Below, one piece after another: positions 36,542 through 45,433 of a DNA stretch of 64,000 nt. The stretch lies in assembly GCF_012070565.1 (NCBI RefSeq), contig NZ_JAAQRO010000040.1, positions 1-64,000 on the forward strand. The letters run 5' to 3'. This DNA comes from Anaerosporobacter faecicola (lineage in GTDB: Bacteria; Bacillota; Clostridia; Lachnospirales; Lachnospiraceae). The notes beneath the pieces are model-generated. The model was not told where the DNA came from. It worked only from the letters and a program-made list of their open reading frames with translations, and did no database searches. The number at the start of each line of letters is the position of its first letter. Position 1 is the stretch's first letter. The position numbers were made by a program, and so were the translations under genes.

Positions 36542-36865
36542 GTGAGAAAAAGAAAGAAACAAGATGATTTTAAGTTTTCAGATAAGTATCATCCAATTCA
36601 GGGAATCATAGGAACGGCAATCGGAGGCTTAGTTATTTTATGCATGTTGAGCCTATTCATTATCTCTAGTAGGAGTGGAGGGAATGCTGGACTGTGGATT
36701 GGACTTGCAGGAATGGGGAGTTTTCTTTTGTGTATCGCTGGATTTATCTTTTCGGTGATCGGATTTCGAAAACAGGAGATTTACTACCGATTTCCTATAA
36801 CAGGTATTATGATGAACAGTAGTCTATTTGTTGTGTTTCTTCTATTATATATAGTAGGAATATAA
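36542..36865 (+). CDS. Small membrane protein, DUF6142-like
   Basis: The 107-residue protein begins at a GTG with GGAGGGG upstream. It has a basic N-terminus (MRKRKKQDDFKFSDKYHP) and three hydrophobic segments (about 22-42, 52-76 and 88-106). The pattern KFSDKxHPxxGIIGTAIG is characteristic of small DUF6142-type proteins common in Lachnospiraceae. Function is unknown. It follows the VanZ gene closely and probably shares its transcript. Confidence 0.75.
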   Translation: MRKRKKQDDFKFSDKYHPIQGIIGTAIGGLVILCMLSLFIISSRSGGNAGLWIGLAGMGSFLLCIAGFIFSVIGFRKQEIYYRFPITGIMMNSSLFVVFLLLYIVGI

Positions 36866-36930
36866 AGATGGACTTCTTTGGATAGAAATGAGTGCGGAGA
36901 GCGTACGAAGTGTATTATAGTAATATGAAA

Positions 36931-36969
36931 GTGAAATGATCAAAAATACTCGATCATTTCACTTTTTTT
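36931..36969 (+). terminator. Terminator after the VanZ/DUF6142 genes
   Basis: GTGAAATGATC with GATCATTTCAC (11 bp) followed by seven T residues. Confidence 0.92.
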
Positions 36970-36979
36970 CTGCATTTTA

Positions 36980-37019
36980 CTTACAAGTTCTTGTAAGAAA
37001 AATGTAAGGTTTGTATAAT
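36980..37019 (+). promoter_or_regulatory. Promoter of the two-component operon with overlapping palindrome
   Basis: TTGTAA (36991-36996), 17-bp spacer, TATAAT (37014-37019). The palindrome CTTACAA-GTTC-TTGTAAG (36980-36997) covers the -35 box, a position suited to control by the response regulator encoded just downstream. Confidence 0.65.
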
Positions 37020-37176
37020 GGAATTTATGATATGATAAATAGATAAAAGTTATAATTATGGCTATTCCATAAACTTGTAATGGAAATATACGGATGTGCC
37101 TGTTAAAGGTATCAAGTATTATGAATTTACATGGTGGTAAGAAGGAAGAATACATTGATAATGAAAGGATGGACCA

Positions 37177-37866
37177 ATGACAATATTAATTGTTGATGAT
37201 GATAAAGAAATTGCAGATTTAGTTGAAATTCATCTGATTGCAGAAGGATATGAGGTATATAAAGCATATCATGGAAAGCATGCATTAGAGATTTTGCAGA
37301 AAGTGGAAATACATTTGATCATATTGGATATCATGATGCCAGGAATTGATGGAATTCAATTATGTAAACAGATACGAGAAAATAATGCAGTTCCGATTAT
37401 TATGCTTAGTGCAAAATCAGCAGATGGAGATAAGATACAAGGACTGGCAATGGGGGCCGATGATTATGTGACCAAGCCTTTTAATCCATTGGAACTAATT
37501 GCCCGGGTGAAGTCCCAGTTAAGACGATACACGCAGTTTAACAATGGACAAAATGGAGAAAAATCAGAACACCAGATCCAACTAGAGAATCTAAGCATCA
37601 ATCGAGAAACGCATACGGTAATTGCGTATGAGAAAGAAGTAAAATTAACGCCTATTGAATTTGAAATTCTATATCTATTGGCATCAAATCGAGGAAAAGT
37701 ATTCAGTACGGAAGAAATCTTCGAACGTGTATGGAATGAGAAAATTTTTGAAGCGAATAATACTGTTATGGTACATATCCGTAGAATACGTGAAAAAATT
37801 GAATTGGGTTCGGGTGCATCCCAGATCATAAAAACTGTATGGGGAGTAGGATATAAGATTGAATAG
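37177..37866 (+). CDS. OmpR/VanR-family response regulator
   Basis: The 229-residue regulator has a receiver domain with acidic pocket Asp8/Asp9 (MTILIVDDDKE), phosphoacceptor Asp51 (LIILDIMMPG), the Ser of IIMLSAKS and Lys of YVTKPF. The C-terminal winged helix (from about 125) carries VKLTPIEFEILYLLASNRG and TVMVHIRRIREKIE. The kinase gene overlaps its end by 8 bp, so they form a pair. The operon continues into an ABC exporter, so the target is probably that exporter and its own promoter. Confidence 0.95.
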   Translation: MTILIVDDDKEIADLVEIHLIAEGYEVYKAYHGKHALEILQKVEIHLIILDIMMPGIDGIQLCKQIRENNAVPIIMLSAKSADGDKIQGLAMGADDYVTKPFNPLELIARVKSQLRRYTQFNNGQNGEKSEHQIQLENLSINRETHTVIAYEKEVKLTPIEFEILYLLASNRGKVFSTEEIFERVWNEKIFEANNTVMVHIRRIREKIELGSGASQIIKTVWGVGYKIE

Positions 37867-39079
37867 GAAGCGAGAATGTAAAGTAAAAGAGAATATGCAG
37901 GCAAGAATGATACGATATACCATAATTAGTTTGGTACTTGCAATCTTGATTGAGGGAATGGTTTTTGGAGTAATACATATTGGTATATTTGTGTTAGGCA
38001 ATCGCCCTGAAAGAACTTCCTATACGGAGGCAGAATCGTTATTACCCAATAATACGGTTTTATCGAGTACGCCTACGCCTACCATGGTGGAAGAAACCAA
38101 TGAAGGACATGGAAATAATGGTTCTGTTGTATGGGTTGTTCTAATATGTCTTATAAGTGGTACAATGATTTTCCTTTGTTTTTTCTTAACCTTCTTACGA
38201 AGATATTTTCATTATGTCGATGAATTAACAGAAGGTATTGTCCGGATTACGCATGGTGATTTTGAGACAAAGATACCTGTTCGATACAAAGATGAACTAT
38301 CTGCAATGGCGAATACCATTAATATATTATCGGTAAGTATACAAAAGATGATAACACAACAAAAAGAAAATGAGCAGTCAAAAAATGATTTGATCACGAG
38401 TGTAGCGCATGATCTTCGTACCCCATTAACATCAATTATTGGGTACCTGGATTTGGTCAAATCAGGAAAAGTTACTAATAATGAAACAAAATTAGAATAC
38501 ACGAAGATTGCGTATGAGAAGGCGAAGCGTTTACAAAATTTGATTGAAGACTTATTCACCTATACACAAGTTAGTTTTGGTAAGATTACAATGCGAGGGA
38601 GCGAACTTGATATGGTAAAGTTCTTAGAACAAATCGCGGAAGAATTCTATCCAATCTTTCAAGAAGCAAATCTGGAGTACAGTTTTGACACACAAGTGAA
38701 GAAAGCGCTTATATTTGGTGATGGAGATCTGTTAGCAAGAACATTTGCGAATCTATATGGAAATGCAGTGAAGTATGGAAGCGCAGGAGAAAAAGTAGAA
38801 GTAAAACTGGAAGAAGAGGAAGACACATATGTAGTCAAGATTACGAATTATGGTCAGTTGATTCCAGAGAAAGACATAGATCGAATCTTTGAGCGATTTT
38901 ATCGTGTAGATAACTCAAGATCAGGAGAAACAGGAGGTACTGGTCTCGGCTTGGCAATTGCGAAGAATATTGTTATGATGCATGGAGGCAGTATAGCAGT
39001 AACTAGTACCATTAATGGAACCACATTTTCCGTAGCTCTATTAAAGAAAAAGATGATGTGGAAAGACAAGGATGAATAG
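37859..39079 (+). CDS. Membrane sensor histidine kinase (VanS-like)
   Basis: The frame may begin at TTG 37859, overlapping the regulator stop, or at ATG 37895; the ribosome sites of both are modest. Membrane segments lie at about residues 18-44 and 95-118 (VVWVVLICLISGTMIFLCFF), enclosing only about 50 extracytoplasmic residues, so it may sense within or at the membrane. HAMP, HisKA (VAHDLRTPLTSIIGY, His autophosphorylated) and HATPase (NLYGNAVKYGS, GGTGLGLAIAKN) domains follow. Small-loop kinases beside ABC exporters often respond to cell-envelope antibiotics; that is precedent, not shown here. Confidence 0.93.
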   Translation: MNRKRECKVKENMQARMIRYTIISLVLAILIEGMVFGVIHIGIFVLGNRPERTSYTEAESLLPNNTVLSSTPTPTMVEETNEGHGNNGSVVWVVLICLISGTMIFLCFFLTFLRRYFHYVDELTEGIVRITHGDFETKIPVRYKDELSAMANTINILSVSIQKMITQQKENEQSKNDLITSVAHDLRTPLTSIIGYLDLVKSGKVTNNETKLEYTKIAYEKAKRLQNLIEDLFTYTQVSFGKITMRGSELDMVKFLEQIAEEFYPIFQEANLEYSFDTQVKKALIFGDGDLLARTFANLYGNAVKYGSAGEKVEVKLEEEEDTYVVKITNYGQLIPEKDIDRIFERFYRVDNSRSGETGGTGLGLAIAKNIVMMHGGSIAVTSTINGTTFSVALLKKKMMWKDKDE

Positions 39080-39089
39080 GAGATGGAAT

Positions 39090-41384
39090 ATGAGTGCAGG
39101 TAAGAAACAAATCAGTATTCTAATATGTATCATATGTCTAATACTCACAGGTTGTAATCAATTCACGCGAACAGAAACACAGATTACGGGAAGTGATATA
39201 GGTACTTCTCCATTTCCAATTGTAATGGAAGAGGAAGAAAGTGGTGTACAGGTTACAATTGTATATGGATTAAATGGTTATGCAAAAGTAGGAAAATCGA
39301 TGCGTGTAAAAATGGTGATCCGTACGTTGCAAAAATCATTTAATGGATACATTGCGATTATATTACCCAATCGAGAAAATGAAATTCAATATGATCAAAA
39401 GATAGAGGTATCAGCAGATGAAACTACCACATATATTACAGAGATTCCGGTTTTTTATGAAGATATGCCATTTGTCGTAACTTTAAAAGATAACAGAAAG
39501 AAGGAGATAACTTCTGTCACTGCTAATGTACAGGCAAATTCGGATATTGATAACCAATATGTTGGTGTTATGGATAAAACTATAATAAGTGATCCGGTAT
39601 ATGAGAAAGGTAAAATTACGTTATTTCAACTGAATGATAAAGAGGTCATGGACTCTTTTGAAAATATTGGACTACTGGACTATATTATTATGGAACAGGA
39701 ACAGTATTCTCTGATATCGAAATCAATATCGGAGCAATTAGAAGATTGGCTTAATGAGGGCGGAATATTATTGCTTGAAGAACAATCTGATCTGACGAAA
39801 AATCGTCTTGTGGAAACAGAAGAACAGAAAAATGTAACCACATTTACTCGATTTGAGGCAAAAGAATATGGTTTGGGAAAAATAATTGAGATACCGAAAC
39901 TGGAGGATTCTAGTAATTTAACAGATTATATAGAAGCAATCGGTTCAAATAAAAAATTATTCCTAACAACCAGGCTTGATAATGAAGTTAGAGAGAGTAT
40001 CAATGCAGGAACGGTTTCAAAGATACCCAATATTCTGACATATGTTGCGCTTTTGGGCGCATTTATTCTATTAATTGGTCCATGTTTGTATTGTCTGTTA
40101 AAAAAAGTAAAGAAGAGAATCTGGTATTGGTATCTTGTTCCTGTAATATCGATGTTTTTTGTCGTTATTGTATATATGGTAGGTAAAAATACAAGAATTG
40201 ATCATTCCTATATTCGTTATGTGACAATGACTGAAATTGCAAAAAATGGATTTACCAAAGAAGCAACATACTTTGCGGCGGTAAGTCCTAAGAATCAGAC
40301 ATTAGAAGTTTATGCAGCAGCAGAGGAAGCTTTACAGCCGTTATTTACCATTAGTGATAATTATCAGGTAGGTGAGGCAACGAATAAAACAAATCTTAGG
40401 TTTTCTATGAATGTAGAAAATACTACAGGAGAAGAAAACAATTGTTTGATAGAAAATGTACGTGCATTCCAACCTACTTATTTTCAAATTGGACGAACTG
40501 TGGATGGAGGGAATAGTGAATATAGCAATTGGGAAACAGAACCGATTACGTGTACAGAGTATCGGATTTCTGGTACGTTTGTTAACACGCTAGGAGTTGA
40601 TTTGACCAATGCGTGTATCCTATCAAATCATACCCTCGTTCAGATTGGTGAACTAAAAAAGGGCGAGGAAGTAGATCTTGCTAGTTGTGTATATGATTAT
40701 ATCCCTTCATATGATATGTTATTTACTGATAATATGCAGAAACGAATATTTTCCATAGCAGAAGGAGGTTCTGCGATTGAATCAGATACGCGTAATACTC
40801 TTTTATCCCATATTATAAATGAATGGAGTTTATCCAATGCAGATGTTAGTTATTTGGTTGGCTTTAAAAAAGATACGGAACCAATTCCGGTTCGTATGGA
40901 AGAGCTTGATAATGTGGAATTAGGTTCCCATGTGATTCTGAAAGAACTTCCAGTAGAGTACCAGATGGAGTCAGGAGACACATTCCATCCATCGATCAAG
41001 GAGTATATGACAAGTGTCAATGGAGAATATTATGAAGATCTGGATATCATGGACTCGGATTTACTAACGGTAACATATGATTTTCATGACATGGATATCA
41101 AACAGATTGCTTACACTAGACATTATAATATGGAATTTTACGAAGATTTAAGAAAAAGCTCAGATATGTGGATTGGATTCTATGGAACGGTGTATTTCTA
41201 TAACCAACGAACGGAAAGCTATGATACAGTTATACAAAGTGGAGAAGAAACGGTGATTGATCAACTAGAGGATTATCTGGGACAAAATCATATTCTAAAA
41301 GTTAAATTTGAAGCTTCTGCAGAAGGTATTAACAGTAACATTAATCATATTCCAACATTAACTGCCATAGAGAAAAAAGAGTAG
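39090..41384 (+). CDS. Large lipoprotein-type membrane protein of the ABC/two-component operon
   Basis: I do not recognise a named family. ATG 39090 is preferred over 39072 because AGGAGA lies 7 nt upstream and it opens directly on a lipoprotein signal peptide (ISILICIICLILTGC, lipobox LTGC). Residues 30-310 are an extracytoplasmic domain (the LLDYIIMEQEQYSLISKSIS and WLNEGGILLLEEQSD region resembles GATase-like/DUF4350 folds of membrane complexes). Two membrane segments follow (about 313-340 and 348-368), and then another roughly 395-residue beta-rich domain. It lies between the kinase and the ABC ATPase and may be the exporter's accessory or a sensor. Confidence 0.7.
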   Translation: MSAGKKQISILICIICLILTGCNQFTRTETQITGSDIGTSPFPIVMEEEESGVQVTIVYGLNGYAKVGKSMRVKMVIRTLQKSFNGYIAIILPNRENEIQYDQKIEVSADETTTYITEIPVFYEDMPFVVTLKDNRKKEITSVTANVQANSDIDNQYVGVMDKTIISDPVYEKGKITLFQLNDKEVMDSFENIGLLDYIIMEQEQYSLISKSISEQLEDWLNEGGILLLEEQSDLTKNRLVETEEQKNVTTFTRFEAKEYGLGKIIEIPKLEDSSNLTDYIEAIGSNKKLFLTTRLDNEVRESINAGTVSKIPNILTYVALLGAFILLIGPCLYCLLKKVKKRIWYWYLVPVISMFFVVIVYMVGKNTRIDHSYIRYVTMTEIAKNGFTKEATYFAAVSPKNQTLEVYAAAEEALQPLFTISDNYQVGEATNKTNLRFSMNVENTTGEENNCLIENVRAFQPTYFQIGRTVDGGNSEYSNWETEPITCTEYRISGTFVNTLGVDLTNACILSNHTLVQIGELKKGEEVDLASCVYDYIPSYDMLFTDNMQKRIFSIAEGGSAIESDTRNTLLSHIINEWSLSNADVSYLVGFKKDTEPIPVRMEELDNVELGSHVILKELPVEYQMESGDTFHPSIKEYMTSVNGEYYEDLDIMDSDLLTVTYDFHDMDIKQIAYTRHYNMEFYEDLRKSSDMWIGFYGTVYFYNQRTESYDTVIQSGEETVIDQLEDYLGQNHILKVKFEASAEGINSNINHIPTLTAIEKKE

Positions 41385-41487
41385 TGAAACGAAGGTGTCA
41401 CCATGGAAAACATGTTCCAATGGTTATATAGGAGAATTTGTTTTTCATAAAAAAGTTACTAGATCATTGAAAGGACAGGGTGATTGC

Positions 41488-42408
41488 ATGGTAGAAATTC
41501 AGGAGTTGTGTAAGAAATACGGAACACACATCGTACTGGATAATATGAATCTTCACATAGAACGAGGACAGACGTATGGATTAGTCGGACCCAATGGAGT
41601 AGGGAAGACAACATTGATCAAAATCTTGGCGGGATTACTTGAACCAGAGTATGGGAGAATCAAGATTGGTGGAAAAGAAACAACCACAAAAGAGAGAAGA
41701 TCCAATCTGAAAATAGGATATATGCCCGATTACTTTGGCGTATATCAAAATCTAAAATTATATGAATACATGGAATTTTATGCACAAATGTATGGTTATC
41801 GTAACAAAGAAATCAAAAATGTAATTATGGAGCAACTAGATCTGGTTCATCTTACCTCAAAAATAGAAGAAAATGTAGATATTCTGTCAAGAGGAATGAA
41901 ACAACGTTTGTGTCTAGCAAGATGCTTACTTGCAAGGCCCGAGGTACTATTACTTGATGAACCTGCATCGGGACTTGATCCAAGAGCAAGAAAGGACATC
42001 TGTCAGATTTTACACCATCTACAAGAACAACAGATTACCATTCTAATCAGTTCCCACATCTTACAGGACTTATCGAAGATGTGTACACATATTGGTATTA
42101 TGGATGGGACGAAGATGGTTGTACAAGGTCCAGTAGAGGATATTCTTCGGATTGAAGAAGAAGCAAAACCTCTGTGCATTCGATTTACAGAGGTAAATGC
42201 AAATCTGTTTCGCTACTTAGAGTCCTATGCATTGATACAGGATTTAAAAGTAGAGGGGACACAAGCAACAATGCGTTTTCAAGGATCGGAAGTAGAGGAA
42301 GCAAATTTATTAACCCAATTGATTCAAAATGGTGCAGGAATTTGCTACTTTGCAAGAGAAGAGGGAAACTTGGAGCGTATTTTCCTTCAGATTACAAAGG
42401 GAGATTAG
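41488..42408 (+). CDS. ABC transporter ATP-binding protein
   Basis: The start at ATG 41488 is chosen because the family begins MVEIQELCKKYGTHIVLDN and GGACAGGG precedes it; an upstream frame to 41395 adds unmatched residues. Walker A is GPNGVGKTT, the signature is LSRGMKQRLCLARCLL, Walker B is PEVLLLDEPASGLDP, and the H-loop is SSHI. The 306-residue length with a C-terminal extension of about 80 residues is typical of DrrA/BcrA-type exporters. It pairs with the permease 63 bp downstream. Confidence 0.94.
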   Translation: MVEIQELCKKYGTHIVLDNMNLHIERGQTYGLVGPNGVGKTTLIKILAGLLEPEYGRIKIGGKETTTKERRSNLKIGYMPDYFGVYQNLKLYEYMEFYAQMYGYRNKEIKNVIMEQLDLVHLTSKIEENVDILSRGMKQRLCLARCLLARPEVLLLDEPASGLDPRARKDICQILHHLQEQQITILISSHILQDLSKMCTHIGIMDGTKMVVQGPVEDILRIEEEAKPLCIRFTEVNANLFRYLESYALIQDLKVEGTQATMRFQGSEVEEANLLTQLIQNGAGICYFAREEGNLERIFLQITKGD

Positions 42409-42471
42409 TGAAAAATCTTTCACACAGTGATTAAAGAAAAGAATAATCACTAGAAGTAGGAAAGGATAGGA

Positions 42472-43365
42472 ATGATAATGAACAATCCAATCTTTAAAAA
42501 AGAACAAACTATACGGACAAGATCACCCAAATTAATGATCTTATTGGTTGCATTTAATATAGGGTTACTCTTGCTGATGATTCTTTCTTTTTTGACCATT
42601 TATGGTGTGAAAAGAACGGGAAGTTTAGCTAGATATGAAGATACCTTGTTCCTCTACATTCTAATTGGCATATTTGAATTTGCATTAATGTTATTAATCG
42701 TTCCAACATTTACTGCTGGAAGTATTACAGGAGAAAAAGAACGGCAAACATTTGATACGCTGATTACGACAAATCGAAGACCTAGTACAATTGTAATGGG
42801 AAAGCTAGGAGCGTCTGTTAGCATGATGGTACTGCTTATCGTATCAAGTCTTCCAATATTAGCAACGGTATTTAGTGCAGGAGGGGTATCCCTAATTGAT
42901 ATTATTCGATATGTAGTTACATTCCTATTAGAAAGCATATTTATTGGAAGCATAGGTATGATCTGTTCGGTATCGTGCAAGAGCACAACGAAATCAACTG
43001 TTTTAGCATATATCAATGTTTTGTTACTTGTTCTTGGTACGATTGCAATACTTGGAGCTCTTTATATCTTTATTGGAAAACAGATTAATACAGAAATGAA
43101 TGATTATAATGCAGTAAAAGAAGTTGTAGATTTAAAATATGGAGTATGTCTATTGTTATTGAACCCATTGGTTACAATTGTAGCACTGTTATTTAAACAA
43201 ACAGGAAATGTTGGTGTATTTAATGACTATCTTAGTAAAGTGGGAAGCTGTAATTCGTTTATACTAGAGAATTGGGTGGAGATTAGTATTTTTCTGCAGC
43301 TGTCAGTAGCAGTGATTTTGCTTTTTCTGTGCATTAAGAAAATCAATCAAGTACCGAAAAGTTAA
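42472..43365 (+). CDS. ABC-2 type transporter permease
   Basis: The 297-residue protein has about six membrane segments. Its loop GSITGEKERQTFDTLITTNR is the hallmark of ABC-2/GldF-type permeases, lying between helices 2 and 3. AAAGGA is 6 nt before the ATG. It is last in the operon regulator-kinase-lipoprotein-ATPase-permease. Export of a peptide or lipid-like substrate, or resistance to one, is the likely role; the substrate is unknown. Confidence 0.9.
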   Translation: MIMNNPIFKKEQTIRTRSPKLMILLVAFNIGLLLLMILSFLTIYGVKRTGSLARYEDTLFLYILIGIFEFALMLLIVPTFTAGSITGEKERQTFDTLITTNRRPSTIVMGKLGASVSMMVLLIVSSLPILATVFSAGGVSLIDIIRYVVTFLLESIFIGSIGMICSVSCKSTTKSTVLAYINVLLLVLGTIAILGALYIFIGKQINTEMNDYNAVKEVVDLKYGVCLLLLNPLVTIVALLFKQTGNVGVFNDYLSKVGSCNSFILENWVEISIFLQLSVAVILLFLCIKKINQVPKS

Positions 43366-43429
43366 GCTTATATTCTTCATGCAAGCAGAGGAAAATGCAA
43401 CTTGTTCACCTTAGATTAAAATAATAAAA

Positions 43430-43463
43430 AATCACCAAGTGTAGGAAGATACACTTGGTGATT
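43430..43463. terminator. Bidirectional terminator between exporter and AP2 protein genes
   Basis: A perfect 14-bp stem, AATCACCAAGTGTA with TACACTTGGTGATT. On the minus strand it is followed by a T-rich run (reverse of AATAATAAAAA), so it ends the minus-strand gene at 43625 well. Confidence 0.85.
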
Positions 43464-43624
43464 CGCATTCACTTCAATGAAACGGTCAAAATCGCTTCAT
43501 TGTTGGAACTATGAAAATGGAAGAAGAAAAAATATAAGTTAATTATAACACATAATTCTAAAAAAGATAGTGGAAATTGAAAAATTAACAAATTAATTTA
43601 TCCTATAGGACCTTTGGCTTATTA

Positions 43625-44467
43625 TTAAGGAATAACTGTACTTTTGGAGCTGTCATTCCTATTTCGTTCCCACTCTGATATATATTTTCTTAAATTATTG
43701 CTAATTCGCAGTTTGTTGTATAAGGCTGCGTAGGCGATCTCATCTAACTCTTCTATATAATTGGTCGAATAATTCTTTTTTACACCATGTTCCCATAAAA
43801 AATTAACAGCTTTATTATATGCCACGGCAGCTTCAGTCTCCGTAGCATAACGACCTACGATAAAATCACCGATCAGGTGGATCTTTGCAACATATTGATA
43901 GCTACCGCGAACTTGTTCTCTTCGAACACCTATATAGCGATTCATAATCTGGATGTTACCATATCGAAAATCTGTAGAATCCCCATTTGCAAAACGATAA
44001 TCCTTTCCAGGAACAGAAAAACTGTGAATTCCATAACGAGAAAGAATACTAATCTGCATTCCAAAGTCAGCAACGAATAGATGATTTCCTCTGCGCATAA
44101 TTTTATGCTTGGAGTAGTAGAATAGATCATCAACATCGAATTTGAGAACGGTTTTGTGATCAAGGTAATAAAAAAAGTATCGATCTTTTAGATAAATGGG
44201 ATTTTTAAAATAAAGACCATGATCACGAAAATTAATTAAGGTAACCCATTTATCAAAACTTAAGTAATGTGTTCGATGTATATAGGAGTCTAGGGTGATG
44301 GAACAATCCTGCGTTATAAGCAGTGCTTCTTGATAAGCGGCGTTAGAATCTTCCTGTACAGCGTAACTACCTAGACTTATATGTTTATTTCGATAGGTGA
44401 AGGAGGTACGGTAATAAATTGTACCATCTTTTTTTGTTGCCTGATATACCCCTGGAAGTAGCGCCAT
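43625..44467 (-). CDS. Degenerate HNH/AP2-type protein, possibly a DNA-binding regulator
   Basis: ATG 44467 is preferred to GTG 44476 since AGGTG is 6 nt before it. The 280-residue protein has an N-terminal AP2-like segment (GVYQATKKDGTIYYRTSF ... ISLGSYAVQEDSNAAYQEA). A middle part aligns with the core of HNH homing-type nucleases (YRFANGDSTDFRYGNIQIMN, where active enzymes have H-x-x-G-D-x-x-DNR-x-x-NL). Then comes a clear AP2 domain (YIGVRREQVRGSYQYVAKIH ... GRYATETEAAVAYNKAV). The histidines needed for nuclease activity are not seen at the expected places, so it is probably a DNA-binding relic put to another use. It is followed by a good terminator, so it is likely expressed. Confidence 0.65.
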   Translation of the reverse strand: MALLPGVYQATKKDGTIYYRTSFTYRNKHISLGSYAVQEDSNAAYQEALLITQDCSITLDSYIHRTHYLSFDKWVTLINFRDHGLYFKNPIYLKDRYFFYYLDHKTVLKFDVDDLFYYSKHKIMRRGNHLFVADFGMQISILSRYGIHSFSVPGKDYRFANGDSTDFRYGNIQIMNRYIGVRREQVRGSYQYVAKIHLIGDFIVGRYATETEAAVAYNKAVNFLWEHGVKKNYSTNYIEELDEIAYAALYNKLRISNNLRKYISEWERNRNDSSKSTVIP

Positions 44468-44490
44468 AGGAGTCACCTCACTTTACATAG

Positions 44491-44582
44491 CCCTAAACGG
44501 GCTGCTTTCTCATAAATTGTAGATTTCATAAGTCATAGGTTACATACAAACAAGTAACATGCGACTTTTTAAACCTTGTATC
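44491..44582. repeat. Diverged relative of the 147-bp repeat
   Basis: The order CCCT...GGG, CTTTCTCAT, TCATAAG, then TTTTTAAACCTTGTAT follows that of the repeat unit (CCCTGAAGGGAC, CTTTCTCATG, TCATAAAATCC, TTTTGACCTTTGTA) with many changes. It looks like an older, decayed copy. Confidence 0.45.
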
Positions 44583-44740
44583 ATCATATCATATTCTCAA
44601 AGATGAGACAAGAAACATGGAAAGAAAGTAACAACGAAAAAATGTGCAAGAATAGTAGCGAGATCGAAGAGTAAGACACTTGTGGAAAAGCATAGGGGAT
44701 TCTATCATAAAAATGCTTAGCTACGAATAGAATGAAGTAC

Positions 44741-45054
44741 AGGATCTTTTGACCTTTGTAATACAACGTATTGCTACGCACAAGGTGCTCCCGCAATACG
44801 AAACATTCGAAATCCGTCCCTGAAGGGACTACTTTCTCATGTTGAGCAGGTCATAAAATCCTACGTATTCATGCAAGCATGAAACGCAGGATCTTTTGAC
44901 CTTTGTAATACAACGTATTGCTACGCACAAGGTGCTCCCGCAATACGAAACATTCGAAATCCGTCCCTGAAGGGACTACTTTCTCATGTTGAGCAGGTCA
45001 TAAAATCCTACGTATTCATGCAAGCATGAAACGCAGGATCTTTTGACCTTTGTA
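44741..45054. repeat. Two identical 147-bp tandem repeats plus a 20-bp third start
   Basis: Units run 44741-44887 and 44888-45034 with no difference seen, and 45035-45054 repeats the first 20 bases before diverging. Each unit can fold: outer arms AGGATCTTTTGACC and GGTCATAAAATCCT pair with few mismatches, enclosing GTATTG...CAATAC and GTCCCT-GA-AGGGAC, and a separate TTCATGC-AA-GCATGAA hairpin joins the units. The unit is far too long for a CRISPR repeat and there are no spacers. Confidence 0.9.
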
Positions 45055-45354
45055 TCGCAAATGTTAATAAATTGTTAAGATGACTTTATGATGGTAAAGT
45101 AAAGAAAATCATGAAAAAGCTTGAAAAAACGTACTATATTGGAGATGAAACATATAAAAATATTTAATTATTGAATAAAAACTAATAATGTCGCATAAAA
45201 TAGTTAATAACTAATTAATGAATTGTTAAATCTGGTACCGTTAAATGAAACAAAAATTACACATTTACAATAGAATTAATTAGCGATATTTACCCGTGGT
45301 TTACAAAATATGTAGGTTAGAAATATCCTATTCTCCAAAATATAGAAGGAGTTA

Positions 45355-45382
45355 TTGACATCAAGTTACTAGATGATATAAT
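45355..45382 (+). promoter_or_regulatory. Promoter of the SleB-type hydrolase gene
   Basis: TTGACA (45355-45360), 16-bp spacer, TATAAT (45377-45382). It makes an upstream GTG at 45389 an unlikely start. Confidence 0.7.
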
Positions 45383-45433
45383 GCAAATGTGCTTAGGCGG
45401 GGCACAAAAAAAATAAGAAAAGAGGAAGTATGT

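Larger units (their letters stand above)
36866..37176 (+). promoter_or_regulatory. Gap of 311 bp: terminator and promoter of the two-component operon
   Basis: It holds the terminator 36931-36969 of the upstream genes and the promoter 36991-37019 with an overlapping palindrome. The following 150 bp of leader show no further known element. Confidence 0.75.
44468..45433. other. Gap of 966 bp with structured tandem repeat
   Basis: It contains a diverged repeat relative (44491-44582), the 147-bp tandem repeats (44741-45054), an AT-rich stretch (45060-45350) and the promoter of the SleB-type gene. No convincing coding frame is present. Confidence 0.7.

Noticed and set aside
44741-45054. CRISPR-like repeat array
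   Set aside because: The units are 147 bp, directly adjacent, with no variable spacers and no cas genes nearby.
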